Assembly: GCA_949825045.1 (NCBI GenBank)
Contig: OX463832.1
Location: 17,912,552 to 17,976,551, forward strand
Source: Argyresthia goedartella
Lineage: Eukaryota > Arthropoda > Insecta > Lepidoptera > Argyresthiidae
DNA length: 64,000 bases
Reading direction: 5' to 3'
The notes under the pieces are model-generated. The model saw nothing but the letters and a program-made list of their open reading frames with translations, had not been told where the DNA came from and did no database searches. Numbering within the stretch: position 1 is the first letter of the stretch; every line of letters starts with the position of its first letter. The position numbers and the translations under genes were made by a program. Below are positions 53,830 through 63,706 of this stretch, piece after piece.

Positions 53830-55346
53830 AGCAACTGCCGCAGCGTCATGAGCGTCATATGTACAGCAATAAACAATGACGCTTCAGCACGGAACTATTT
53901 ATCATCAAAAATGTAATCAATACTATAGGTCAATAATATAGGTCACATACCAAATCAATCATTCCCATAGCTGTCATGGGATCATTTGGACAACATTCAA
54001 CTAGCTGACCCGGAGTTTAACGTCAGTTGGCCCGTTGACATCTTACTGGGAGCAGACATTTATTCCTCTATCATACTGGGAGGCATTATCAGAGCAGATC
54101 AAAACCTACCGATAGCGCAGCAAACGCGCCTCGGTTGGATTCTATGCGGAAACGCGAAAACGTTTCAATGCAATGTCGTCCTTCAACAACGTGGATGAAA
54201 TCAAAAGGTTCTGGGAAATAGACATCTCTCAGAAAAATACCTTCGATCCAAAAATACCATTTATCAACAATTACGGAGATCTAGGTCATATGCGCGAATG
54301 CACAAGTAACGAGACATCTAACTTCTACTTACCTCACCATTGTGTGCGACGCGAGGATTCGTCGACTACGTCACTGCGAGTAGTATTCAACGCCTCGGCG
54401 AAAACTCCCACGGAGTACAGTCTCAATGACTCGATGTCTCGCGGGCCGAATCTGCAGCAAGATCTACAATCCTTAATTTTACGTTGGAGACAATATGAAT
54501 ACGCCTACACAGCAGACGTTAAGAAGATGTTTAGTATGATCAACATTCACCCAGAAGATCAAAAATACCAAAAAATCATCTGGACGGAAGCACCAGAGCA
54601 ATCCCTTCGGGAATATCAGATGTCAACGGTGACATGCGGCACCAAATCAGCTCCTTTCTTGACTATGATGACTTTGAAGTAATTAGCAAATGACGACGGT
54701 CACAAATACACAGAGAGTCCAGCCGGAAAGTTGTAAGAGAGAATGTTTTTACATGGATAACCTACTTAGCGGTAGTCATTCCCTCGAATCAGCCAAACAA
54801 TTACAGACTGATTTAATCCAGTAACTGGCATCAGGAGGCTTTAATTAGAGAAAAAGGGCCTCCAACAAACAACGGCTACTGGAAGGCGTGAGCAAGAGCC
54901 AAAACAGTCAAACATTATTCGATTTCAAGCAGGCAGAATCGACCAAAACTCTTGGACTGCGCTGGAATCCGAAAACAGATCAATTTAAATTTTTATCAAA
55001 AAGCAATACATCCCCATCAGAAAAATCGACCAAGCGATCACTTTTATCAGATATCTCCAAACTATTTGACCCATTGGGATGTCTTTCTCCAGTCTCTACA
55101 AAACTGAAGCTACTTTCCAAAATGTTTGGTTAGCAAACTTACAATGGGATGACTGTTTACCGACGGAAATAATTTCCGAGTGGATAAAAAACAAATCAGA
55201 CTTAGACAACATAAATCAATATCACATCCAAACATGGCTGGGGTGTCACGAGAACGAAAACATTGAACTGCATGGCGACTGTGACTCATCAACAAAAACC
55301 TATGCATGTGTTATATATAGCAGAATATCAAATAGAACAAATAATC
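53830..55346 (+). pseudogene. pol: Second BEL/Pao element: protease end, reverse transcriptase, RNase H start
   Basis: Reading frames at 53986-54198, 54173-54682, 54888-55133 and 55079-55346 together carry IQLADPEFNVSWPVDILLGA (protease end), LRVVFNASAKTPTEYSLND and YTADVKKMFSMINIHPED (RT first Asp). Next, near 54750, comes a YMDN in place of the catalytic YxDD, then the thumb (FDPLGCLSPVSTKLK) and RNase H start HGDCDSSTKTYACVIYSRI. There are many stops and frameshifts. It ends where a minus-strand LINE begins. Confidence 0.8.
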
Positions 55347-55765
55347 AGGTATTTATTTATTTATTGAACAAAAATCCACAGCCATACTTAACATTAAACA
55401 AAAATGTAGATGTAATAAATAGACCAATTAAGGATTTCACTATGTAAATATAATATAAAATAAGAACAGATAGGGGTACATTCAGAAAGGTTGGCAGGTA
55501 AATAACTTAAATTAAGATAGTAAAAATCTATGAGCATGTGCAGGAGTGCTACAGTGTACAGGGAGTGTGAGTGTGTGTGTGTGTGTGTCTCAGTTATTAT
55601 GTGTTTCTATGAAAGGCAATTACACACAAAACATTCGATGTATGCTACTCCGATTAATAAGCCTAATAAAGTTGTGGGGATAGTAAGATAGTAAGTAGGT
55701 TGACATGGCGTTAGTCTAAGTTCAGTTATATAGGTACGTTACAGTTTTGTCGCATTCTAATAACC

Positions 55766-55956
55766 TCAGCACTGTTTTCGCTTAAACATAGGTTTACTGG
55801 TGCAGAATGGGTCTGTGTCTGAGAAAAATCTGTTATACGTATTAGGCAACCTGAGACATGTAAAGTTTGATGCAAAATTAGTACGGTTATGAGGAACGTG
55901 AAAAAGTTTTGTACATGTGTGCCTGGTACGTTTCGTCGGGGCAGCCAATCTGATTA
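55766..55956 (-). pseudogene. LINE RT C-terminal end (after MITE)
   Basis: Continues the LINE protein beyond the MITE: RLAAPTKRTRHTCTKLFHV, RLPNTYNRFFSDTDPF and a stop at 55766. This is the Jockey-type C terminus also seen at 34100-34233 of the first LINE. Confidence 0.75.
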
Positions 55957-56582
55957 CTACGCGTTCGCTATAAGTTTGCCGGTGCGTGGAATGCGGTTCC
56001 CCTCCCCCAACCGCCAACCGCACCCCTGAGTCGCCCTATCCGCTAACCGTTAGCAACGTCATCGCTGACGCGTCGCTTCGCAGTACTCGCAGTCTGCTCT
56101 TGTGTGACTAATCGGAAGTGCGTGTGATTTGACTTAATTGACACCAAATATCACTTTGCTCAATATCTGTTACTGTGATTGTCTGTGTTAATGGGTAAAG
56201 GAAAAACTATACGTAGTCATGTTCGTGAAATGGCGTTAAAGGTGATGACTTTTTTTGAAAATGAAAAAAAGAACCGGACTCATATAATACCCGTGGATCA
56301 AGCTATTGTTGTAGTTTATTATCGATTCCAACGACAATAATGTGTTAAATGTTGCCTAATAAAATGTTTTGTAAATGTAGAAATAGAAATAGAAATAATT
56401 TACAACAACAATACATAAAAAAGAGACAAAAAATAAAATCAAGTAAAACATATACTTAAATAGGGGATAATAAACAACATAAAAGACAGAAAAAACACAA
56501 GTACGCAATGTGTAATATTTTTGCTAACCCTACCTCTGAATGACGTCACATCGTCACCGGCAAACTTATAGCGAACGCGTAG
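55957..56582 (+). mobile_element. Tc1/mariner-type MITE with transposase N-terminal remnant
   Basis: 626 bp with inverted ends CTACGCGTTCGCTATAAGTT...GGTG and complement, flanked by TA (55955-55956, 56583-56584). At 56191 a plus-strand ORF begins MGKGKTIRSHVREMALKV and runs about 40 codons with FENEKKNRTH, matching as far as I recall the N terminus of lepidopteran DDE transposases. The catalytic domain is absent. Near 56380 there is a small ATAGAA repeat. Confidence 0.78.
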
Positions 56583-57202
56583 TATATCATTTACCAAACG
56601 GGGGCAGTCGAGAGAACCGGAGCTCACATCATGCAGAAGTGACATATCGGCTATAACACGCCGGTCTTTTAGTGTCATTAGTTTGTACTTGTCACATGAT
56701 CCGGCGTAGCACAGGTTTGGGGTTCGTGCGCAATAGTTGAGAAATTTCTTTTGCATATTCTCGATCTCGTTTACATGGCTTGTATATTGTGGGTTCCAAA
56801 ATGGACTGCAGTATTCAAGGACACTACGAACGTACGCATAATAAACAATCTTTATACAAGTAGTATCTGTAGATACTTTACACACTCGTGTTAGAAAGCC
56901 CAGGTTTCTGTAAGCTTTCTTTTTTACTGATTCTAGGTATGCCGAAAATGTCATTTTAGAGTCGAGTATGACTCCAAAGTCTCTTATGCGATTCGAGTGT
57001 CTTTTTTTATTATGAGCACATTATTAAGTTTGTAGACAGTTGCAATAGGCTTAGTTTTATTTGTAAAGCTTACATGTACGCATTTGGCTGAATCCATCAT
57101 CCTCGTAGCAGCAAAATCAAGGCTTGTTCCAGTAAACAAGGAAACATCACTTCCGCGTTTGGAACTCAGTGGAGCATTGTTATGATCAAAGTTAATGAGC
57201 AA
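56583..57202 (-). pseudogene. LINE RT thumb and C-terminal part (before MITE)
   Basis: Two frames: SAKCVHVSFTNKTKPIATVY, KLNNVLIIKK (57100-57000), then AYLESVKKKAYRNLGFLTRV, AYVRSVLEYCSPFWNPQY and ADMSLLHDVSSGSLDCPRL. The region upstream of SAKC is not LINE-like, so the element is truncated near 57110. No YADD is present. Confidence 0.75.
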
Positions 57203-57203
57203 A

Positions 57204-57411
57204 GTTCAACAAGCACTAGTTGAACATGTTATCAAGTTATTCGGATAGTCAGATTCTACAGCAGTCCTGGGCTGGCTCCAAGGCAACCCAGGCCGTTTGA
57301 AACCATTTGTAGCAAACAGGGTTAGGCAGATAACCGAGATAATGCCTAAATACTGCTGGCGGTACGTGAAATACCTTGAACAATCACAGTTCGTAAGAGA
57401 AATTTTTACTC
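57204..57411 (+). pseudogene. pol: Second BEL/Pao element: RNase H end
   Basis: SDSTAVLGWLQGNPGRLKPF followed by VANRVRQITEIMPKYCWRYV is the BEL/Pao RNase H (DSTAVL around an active-site Asp). It shows that 52340-57370 was one BEL/Pao copy cut by two LINEs. Its coding end is lost near 57370 where another retroelement begins. Confidence 0.8.
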
Positions 57412-57469
57412 TCATATACTGAGACTACTCGATCGGCGCCTAAAACTCTGGGCAGACGAACGTTTCGAG

Positions 57470-57967
57470 GTGTCGATCCCACCACTCCTTGAAGTCGAAA
57501 TAACTTGTGACCATGTCGAAACAGTTGCGAGAAAACTACACGGCGGCGGAGGCCCCACTGGATGCACAGCCGAAAACTGGAGAGATTTCCTACTCCGCTT
57601 CAGCCAAGCAAGCGCCCATTTAAGAGAAGCCGTAGCGCAGCTCACAACGAAACTTAGCAACGAAACCATACCCTGGAGCCAAATACAAGCATTTATATCA
57701 AGCCGACATGTTGCTTTAGACAAATGCCCTGGCGTAAGACCTATCGGCATCGGCGAATGCCTACGAAGAATATTATCGAAATGCATGATCTTAGCAACAG
57801 GCTCTGAAGTCACTGAAGCATGCGGCCAGTTACAGCTCTGCAGTGGACTGGGCATTGGCATCGAAGGCGCCATTCATGCCATGATCGATGTCTTTCAAAG
57901 AGATTGCCAACCTGGTTCAAACTGGGAATGCTCCTCGTTGACGCGAACAATGCCTTTAACTCCGTGA
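57470..57967 (+). pseudogene. RT N-terminal part of unusual non-LTR element
   Basis: Contains VARKLHGGGGPTGCTAENWR, SSRHVALDKCPGVRPIGIGE and LRRILSKCMI, a distinctive block preceding the RT active site, then GIGIEGAIHAMIDVFQ. The active-site LLVDANNAFNSVNRQE is just downstream in the next frame (about 57930-57975). A frameshift near 57925 ends this frame. Confidence 0.7.
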
Positions 57968-57989
57968 ATAGACAAGAATATACTGGCCA

Positions 57990-58350
57990 CACTGCCACAC
58001 TAGCCCACGGGCAAACAAGAATATATTCATATTCATATTCATATTTTATTGATAATAAGATATTACATGTCAACAGTATACAATAAACGAAAATAAATTA
58101 AATTAGCAGGCATAATGATTATGAATATCATGTCAGGATAGTACAATAATACAATAGTAATACACTCACTAATAAAAGTCTATAATAAAAGTTATGTCAA
58201 AAAGAATAATAATGTAAAAATCGCATAATAATAAGAATAATACCACTACAGGTAAAAATTAATAAAATTACATGTCAGAATAAAAAAAAAAAAAAAAAAA
58301 TAGGTCACAATTTTATTACAATCATAAGTTAATTAAGTCTGGGCCACACT
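57990..58350 (-). mobile_element. Retroposon fragment inside the non-LTR element
   Basis: AT-rich insert with (CATATT)n at its left edge (58022-58048), the 3' tail of a minus-strand LINE or SINE, and A20-like tract at 58287. Flanked by ACTGGCCACACTG on both sides (57981 and 58347), about a 13-bp target duplication. It separates the RT active-site codons from the EGVTQGDPLAMP motif. Confidence 0.7.
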
Positions 58351-58359
58351 GGCCACACT

Positions 58360-59714
58360 GCGCCCGCTTTCTTTATAATACTTATAATGGCCACGCTGAA
58401 CTAGTATTTCGCGATTCTGATACAAGACTATACAGCAGAGAAGGCGTAACCCAAGGAGACCCACTCGCAATGCCACTGTACGCGCTTGCAACACTACCAA
58501 TAATTAACAAACTTAAAAACGAAAACACAGTCACACAATGCTAAAGCAGCTCAGTTTAAATGGTCCTTCCTACTACGTGTCTTAAAAAATGCAGAACATT
58601 TTTTTGAACCCTTAACTAACACATTACACGACAAATTCATACCAACACTAATCGGAGGCGAAATCACAAAACTTGAAACCCAGCTATTTACCCTCCCAGT
58701 CCACAAAGGCGGACTTGCCCTTTCTGACACCATCAACACACCAAACCGTGCATACCAAATCTCAAAACAGGGATCTACAATACTTTCAACAGCCCTAACA
58801 GAGATGAAAGACATAAACCTGGCTGAACACTACAATTCTCTGCGTGACGCAAGAAAGGAAGGAAACAAGGAAAAAGAAACATACGAGAACGAAACTCTCG
58901 AAAGCATTCTAACAAAATTACCATCCAAAAAGAAAAGAGCAATAGAAAGATCAATATCGACAAAAATGAAAACAAAAACATCAACCTGGCTTTCAGTAAT
59001 ACCGACAAGAAAAGACAACTTCGATATAAATCGAAGTTGTCTTTTCGGTGATAACACCCCACGAATTTAGAGATGCCCTGGCCATAAGATACCACCGCAC
59101 ACCAATCTCTATGCCTGCGACTTGCGACGGCTGCGGCAATGACAACTTCAAAGTGGACCACGCCTTGTGCTGCAAAACACACCTGTGGCCTTATCACACG
59201 CAGACATAATGAAATAAGGGACCTTTTCTGTGAACTGTGCCAGCAAGCCTGGGGAAACGTCACGAAAGAGCCAGTCATCTCCGAAGGCGATACTGAGCTG
59301 CGCGGAGACTTGGCTTGTCGTGGGGTATGGATTGCCCAGAGGGAGGCGTTATTTGATATCCGTGTCATAGACACCGACGCTACCTCCCACGCATCACGTC
59401 CCGTAGCGGCTGTCCCTCGTTCAGCTGAAGAAGAAAAGGAAGTACTGCGACCCAAGCGAGACGCGCCACACCACTTTCACCCCTTTAGTAACCTCTGTCG
59501 ACGGAGTTTTTGCTCCACAAATGATATCATTCACTAAACACCTCGCCGAAACACTGGAACCGGACCCCTGCCACAATAATGGGCTGGCTACGAGCAAGAA
59601 TTCAAACCGCCATCATCAGGGCTAGCATCATGTGCATCCGCGGCACCCGCTATAGGTGGAATCGCACAGGCCTATATGAGGATGGAGCGGCAGTCCCACA
59701 AGTACTGCCTTGAA
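58360..59714 (+). pseudogene. RT and endonuclease-like C-terminal part of unusual non-LTR element
   Basis: After the insert: YSREGVTQGDPLAMPLYALA (RT motif), then the part that should hold the YADD is deleted (about 58545). It continues AKAQFKWSFLLRVLKNAEHF, LPVHKGGLALSDTIN, EFRDALAIRYHRTPIS-like sequence, a Cys/His patch and the GVWIAQREALFDIRVIDTDA block (59310-59380). A self-complementary insertion at 59010-59045 breaks the frame. Not functional. Confidence 0.65.
59010..59045. repeat. Templated inverted insertion (16-bp arms)
   Basis: AAAAGACAACTTCGAT, loop ATAA, then the exact complement. The second arm plus about 10 bases is extra relative to the expected protein sequence, as if the strand had folded back and copied itself. 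Confidence 0.8.
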
Positions 59715-59718
59715 CTAG

Positions 59719-60194
59719 AATGAAGTATCTTATTTTCATGAATCTTTTGTTTAATAAACTATTACATTCTCTTAGCTGCAATAATGTCTGGTTCGGGGTT
59801 GCATGACAGAGATTGACTTTAGCCATAAGTAAGGATCTCATCTCCTGGATTCGATTGCAAAACTCTATGTACGGTTGTTGGGGTCTTATTTTCAGTGAGT
59901 CGAGGTCTACGCATTCTTCGTTGCGCGCATCACCAAAATGCTTGGACAACGGTGGCTTTGAATTCCTCGAAATTTGCGAATGATGCTGTATCGCTTATCA
60001 AGGCTGCTGCCTTGCTTTCCAATTTGCTCGTTAACGGTTCTAAAAGGAAAGCATTTCGAGCGGCATTTCTGATAACGACATAGAACGTATTCACATTTCT
60101 TGAGAATGAAACTAAATACTCTAGTGTCGCCGGTAAAGATGGGAATCAATTTTATAACACTGAGGGGAACATTTGTATCTTGATTTTCCGCCAT
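59719..60194 (-). pseudogene. gag: Ty3/Gypsy-type Gag fragment
   Basis: Starts MAENQDTNVPLSVIKLIPIF at 60194 and shifts frame near 59940 into FGDARNEECVDLDSLKIRPQ and YIEFCNRIQEMRSLLMAKVN. This is the capsid pattern (F-G-D...F-x-N-R-I) of the 17.6/412-type Gag. Neither LTRs nor pol were found. It ends at the previous element's edge. Confidence 0.65.
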
Positions 60195-60228
60195 TATGAT
60201 TTAATATTTATATATAATTTATATATTA

Positions 60229-60378
60229 ACCTCCTTATTCATAAAACTTATCAAACCTATAATAGCTAAAATGTACTTTGTCCTTTTCTTACAAACACAA
60301 ATTTCAAAGTGACAGACAAAGACAAACGAATTATAACGGCATAAAATACGTTTATTAGACGTTTATGAATAGTTAGTT
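60229..60378. mobile_element. Small MITE-like inverted repeat
   Basis: The ends CTTATTCATAAAAC (60233) and GTTTATGAATAG (60361) are inverted copies with extended weaker similarity (TTATCAAAC / TTTATTAGAC). No coding capacity. Target duplication not resolved. Confidence 0.5.
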
Positions 60379-60494
60379 TACACAATCACACAATTATCAC
60401 CCAGTTTTCACATTCACACACACAAAGTATATACACAATCACGCAATCAGCATATAATTTTATTAAAATTCACACACAATATGATATAGATTTT

Positions 60495-60765
60495 GTCGAC
60501 CCGAATGGCCGAGTCGGCAGTGACCCTGCCTATGAAGCCAAGGGTCCCGGGTTCGAGCCCCGGTGGGGGCAAATACTTTTTTGATGAGAACGGATGTTTG
60601 TACCCTAGTCATGGTTGTTTACCTAAGTTTATTTATCTAAGTATAATATTTATCTATATAAGTATGTGTATCATTGTCTAGAACCCAAGATACAGGAAGG
60701 GAATCCTAGTTTGGGGCTAGATCAATGTGTGTAAATAGTGTCCAAGGTATTATTATTATTATTAT
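60495..60765 (+). mobile_element. tRNA-derived SINE
   Basis: 271 bp with a tRNA-like head (60497-60572), pol III A box TGGCCGAGTCGG and B box GGGTTCGAGCCCC, a unique body (GTACCCTAGTCATGG, GATCAATGTGTGTAAATAGTG) and an (ATT)n tail. A 10-bp target duplication TATAGATTTT flanks it (60485-60494, 60766-60775). The layout matches the widespread lepidopteran HaSE-type SINE. Confidence 0.92.
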
Positions 60766-60775
60766 TATAGATTTT

Positions 60776-61219
60776 CATGTAATTTCTACAAAGGTTTACT
60801 ACTTTACGTATTCGAGCATTTGATCTAATACGACAAAAATAACATAAAAATATACAATTGAAGAAATCCTGTACTCGAAAGTTTGATCCGGTAACAGAGT
60901 TTCAACAAGACATAACAAAATAACAACAGAAGAGCGCTAAAGGAAAATCTTATTCAAGAATTTGATCCAATAAGAAAATCAAACAAGAGATGGTTTTGTG
61001 CAGGGTACACAGGAAAGAATCGTCTGGGAATTTGAACCGACAGAAGGCTTCAAACTAATGTAGTCTCAAAAACATAAAAAAATCCTTTACTAGAGATTTC
61101 TATATCCAGAATTGGGATGTTCGGGATAGGAAACAATTGAAAGGAAAATATATAGATATTCACCGCCCTGGGCCATTTACTCGGCTTAACTGTAACAATT
61201 CGTAGGTACGGGGGTTGAG
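60776..61219. other. Unassigned region
   Basis: About 440 bases. Nothing recognised; a weak repeat of TTGATCC/TTTGAACC phrases at about 60-base spacing can be seen between 60810 and 61040. Confidence 0.35.
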
Positions 61220-62254
61220 GTGTTCGACGCTTGCAGGACACCGAGCTCCCTGGCTTTCAGGCTTCTTCGCATGGTGTTGTGGACCTCGTTACTCACATCT
61301 TGGGTATACATGGTGACGGGTTCCGCATTCCTGTTGCGGGGGAGGCGGAGGGCTTATGGCGTGCCCGGTGTCCTGGAAGCGACCTGCCGGAAAGGCTGTA
61401 TAGTCAGCGCTCCTGGGATGAGGTCGTTGTGCGAAGTCATCCGTGATGATCTCCTCGCTCAATATTCGGGGCCGGAATAGGCGCGCCTGCGTGCCGTTTG
61501 TCAGTCCGACTCGGGGTTGTGGCTGCACGCAATGCCTTCTCCCCAGCTGGGAACTTTCCTGGACGACGACACTTTGCGCGTGGCAGTCGCTTTGCGTTTG
61601 GGCTGCACCATCTGCCAGCCGCATCGATGCGTTTGTGGGGCATGGGCCAATGAGTTGGGTCGCCATGGCCTACATTGTACCAGAAGCGCTGGCAGGTTTT
61701 CGCGGCACCACGCAATAAACGACATCGTTCGTAGGGCGTTGGTATCGGCCAACGTTCCTAGTGTGTTGGAGCCGCCAGGTTTGTGCCGGTCGGATGGGAA
61801 GCGTCCGGACGGCTTGACCCTGGTACCTTGGGAGAGAGGGCGTTTCCTGCTATGGGATGCGACCTGCGTCTGCAACTTTGCAGCCTCCCATGTCGGGTCG
61901 ACGGCGGCCCGCGCTGGTGCAGCTGCCGAGTCTGCCGCAAGACAGAAGTCTCTTAAGTATGCCGCACTCATGGGAAACTACATCTTTGTGCCTCTTGGGC
62001 TCGAGACTACTGGGGCTTGGGGGACACAAGGGAGAATATTAATTAAGGATCTGGGGCGCCGTCTAAGGGATAGAGGTTTAGACTACCGCTCCGGGACATT
62101 TCTGATGCAAAGCATCTCCCTGGCGGTGCAGTATGCAGCGGGGATGTGCTGCAAGCGTCGTGGGAACCTTAGCCTCGGCAATGTCCCGGGGTGGTTTATT
62201 CGCGTAGTTGTTTCTTTTGTGTTTTTATTTTATTTTTATCTAATATATGTATAA
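61220..62254 (+). pseudogene. Non-LTR retroelement C terminus with restriction-like endonuclease
   Basis: A second, GC-richer element of related type. The open frame 61517-62254 shows DTLRVAVALRLGCTICQPHR, a Cys/His cluster (CGAWANELGRHGLHC), RHHAINDIVRRALVSANVPS, then KRPDGLTLVPWERGRFLLWD, which fits a PD-(D/E)xK nuclease (P-D...D), and QKSLKYAALMGNYIFVPLGL. Upstream (61231-61446, another frame) is ERLYSQRSWDEVV. RT motifs are missing; it is a 5'-truncated copy. The endonuclease would nick the target for primed reverse transcription. Confidence 0.65.
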
Positions 62255-62612
62255 TAATTCGTAGTTAATGGATGAGTCATATGCTCAACCTAACAAGGTA
62301 TCATGGGATATAACTATTTTGTAAATATTTTCTAATGTATGTTTGTGTCGATTTGACATTTGCTGTAATGTAGGATACCTCGTGTATCACAGACAGCGAC
62401 GTTGATCTTTACTGGAAAACTTGCTGCCCTACTTTCTGAAAGCGTATATTACCTTTGCCCATTTCTTTTGCGCAGATGGGTCACAGTTGACAGATTGCCA
62501 GTACAGTCAACTTAACGACGAAGGGAGTAGATATATGAAACGCACAACACGTTAATTACAAGCGGCTATTGCAACCAGTTGGCTGTGGCATGTATAATAA
62601 GAGCACTCCTCA
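62255..62612. other. 3' flank of zinc-finger gene
   Basis: About 360 bases between the retroelement and the zinc-finger stop. It probably contains the 3' UTR of the minus-strand gene, but no AATAAA was found on that strand. Confidence 0.4.
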
Positions 62613-63505
62613 CTATGAAACAGCTTTCTCGCCATTGTGTGTTCTTCTGTGCCTGTTCAAACTACGTTTATTAGCAAACGATTTATGACACGTCTCACAC
62701 TGATAGGGTTTCTCGCCAGTATGCTGTCGTCTGTGCGTGGTCAAAGTAACTAGTAGTGCAAAAGATTTAGCACACACCTCACACTGAAATGGTTTCTCGC
62801 AAGTATGCACTGTTTTGTGCCGGACCATATTAGATTTATTGGCAAATGATATACGACACACCTCACACTGAAAGGGTTTCTCGCCAGTATGTGTTCTAAT
62901 GTGTTTTTTCAAAGAGCTTTTAATAGCAAAATATTTATAACAAATCTCACACTGAAATGGTTTGTCACCTGTATGTGTTCCTAAGTGTTTAAGCATATGT
63001 GTTTTCTGTGAAAATAATTTACGACACATCTCACACTGAAATGGTTTCTCACCAGAATGTGTTCTTCTGTGCGTGACCATAGTACATTTATTAGCAAATG
63101 ATATATGACACACCTCGCACTGATAGGGTTTCTCGCCAGTATGTGTTCTAATGTGTATTTTTAAAGAGCTTTTAACAGCAAAATATTTATGACACACATT
63201 ACACTGAAATGGTTTCTCGCCAGTATGTGTTCTAATGTGTTCTCTCAAATGCGATTTCCGTGAAAATGATTTAAAACACACCTCACACTGAAAGCTAGCT
63301 GTGTTTAAAGTTTTGACATATTGTTTAACTGGTTCTCCCGTTTGTGCGTCGGTTTCCTCTAATAACTCATCATTTATATCACGACCTCGATAACTACGCA
63401 TTGGAGGCGATTCATCAAGATCCTCTTTGACACAGTCGATGATTTTAGCGACAGTTTGTCGCAGATTAGAGCGTATCTCGATGTTAGTTTCCGAAGCCTC
63501 TGCAT
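62613..63505 (-). CDS. C2H2 zinc-finger protein, last exon (eight fingers)
   Basis: On the minus strand CTTTTCCAG at about 63513-63506 is a good splice acceptor, so the exon probably starts at 63505 in phase 1; sequence before it looks intronic. An acidic N-terminal part (KEDLDESPPMRSYRG) is followed by eight tandem C2H2 fingers of the C-x2-C-x12-H-x3-H type with TGEKP linkers, from FQCEVCFKSFSRKSHLREH to YQCETCHKSFANKRSLNRH, ending GEKAVS. Such proteins bind DNA in the nucleus as transcription regulators. Fingers 1-3 resemble 4-6. One linker reads HTCEKP. No stops: likely a live host gene. Confidence 0.88.
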
Positions 63506-63590
63506 CTGGAAAAGGTACATTGAATTGTATTGTAGTGTGTGAGATAGGAAGTTTGCAGCTTACATACAAACCTTATAAGTTAATTATTCT

Positions 63591-63706
63591 GGTGGGTTAC
63601 TACCAAATTTTATGAGCAGCTGCCCCGCTTTTTCCTACTATTCTTAGTACGGAAAAGCAGCGCGGTTCAGTTTAGGTCCTGCTGTAAGAGTTGGTAGTAA
63701 CCCACC
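63591..63706. mobile_element. Small MITE with perfect 16-bp inverted ends
   Basis: GGTGGGTTACTACCAA at 63591-63606 and its exact complement at 63691-63706, 116 bp in total. An internal GCCCCGCTTTTTCC / GGAAAAGCAGCGCGG pair adds to the stem. It lies in the intron of the zinc-finger gene if the acceptor at 63506 is used. Confidence 0.8.

Larger units (their letters stand above)
55347..57203 (-). mobile_element. 5'-truncated Jockey-type LINE, carrying a MITE
   Basis: On the minus strand, RT C-terminal sequence (57202-56600, 56023-55766) ends in an (AATA)n-type tail at 55348-55364. The element is inserted in the BEL/Pao RNase H. A Tc1/mariner-type MITE at 55957-56582 splits it at a TA inside the codons of VNDI-IRLAA. 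Confidence 0.8.
57412..59714 (+). mobile_element. Non-LTR retroelement with an unusual RT and endonuclease-like C terminus
   Basis: Starts in coding sequence (LLDRRLKLWADERFEVSIPP) and ends with AIIRASIMCIRG and QVLP before a stop at 59714. A LINE/SINE-like fragment interrupts it at 57990-58350. The C-terminal part has a Cys/His-rich patch (CDGCGNDNFKVDHALC) and LACRGVWIAQREALFDIRVI, which resembles a restriction-like endonuclease core (D-x-D). Clade unknown; Utopia-like non-LTR elements are one candidate. Confidence 0.65.

Noticed and set aside
60497..60572. A tRNA gene
   Set aside because: A and B boxes and a T-arm are present, but the acceptor stem does not pair well, and the sequence continues into a SINE body with an (ATT)n tail and a 10-bp target duplication.
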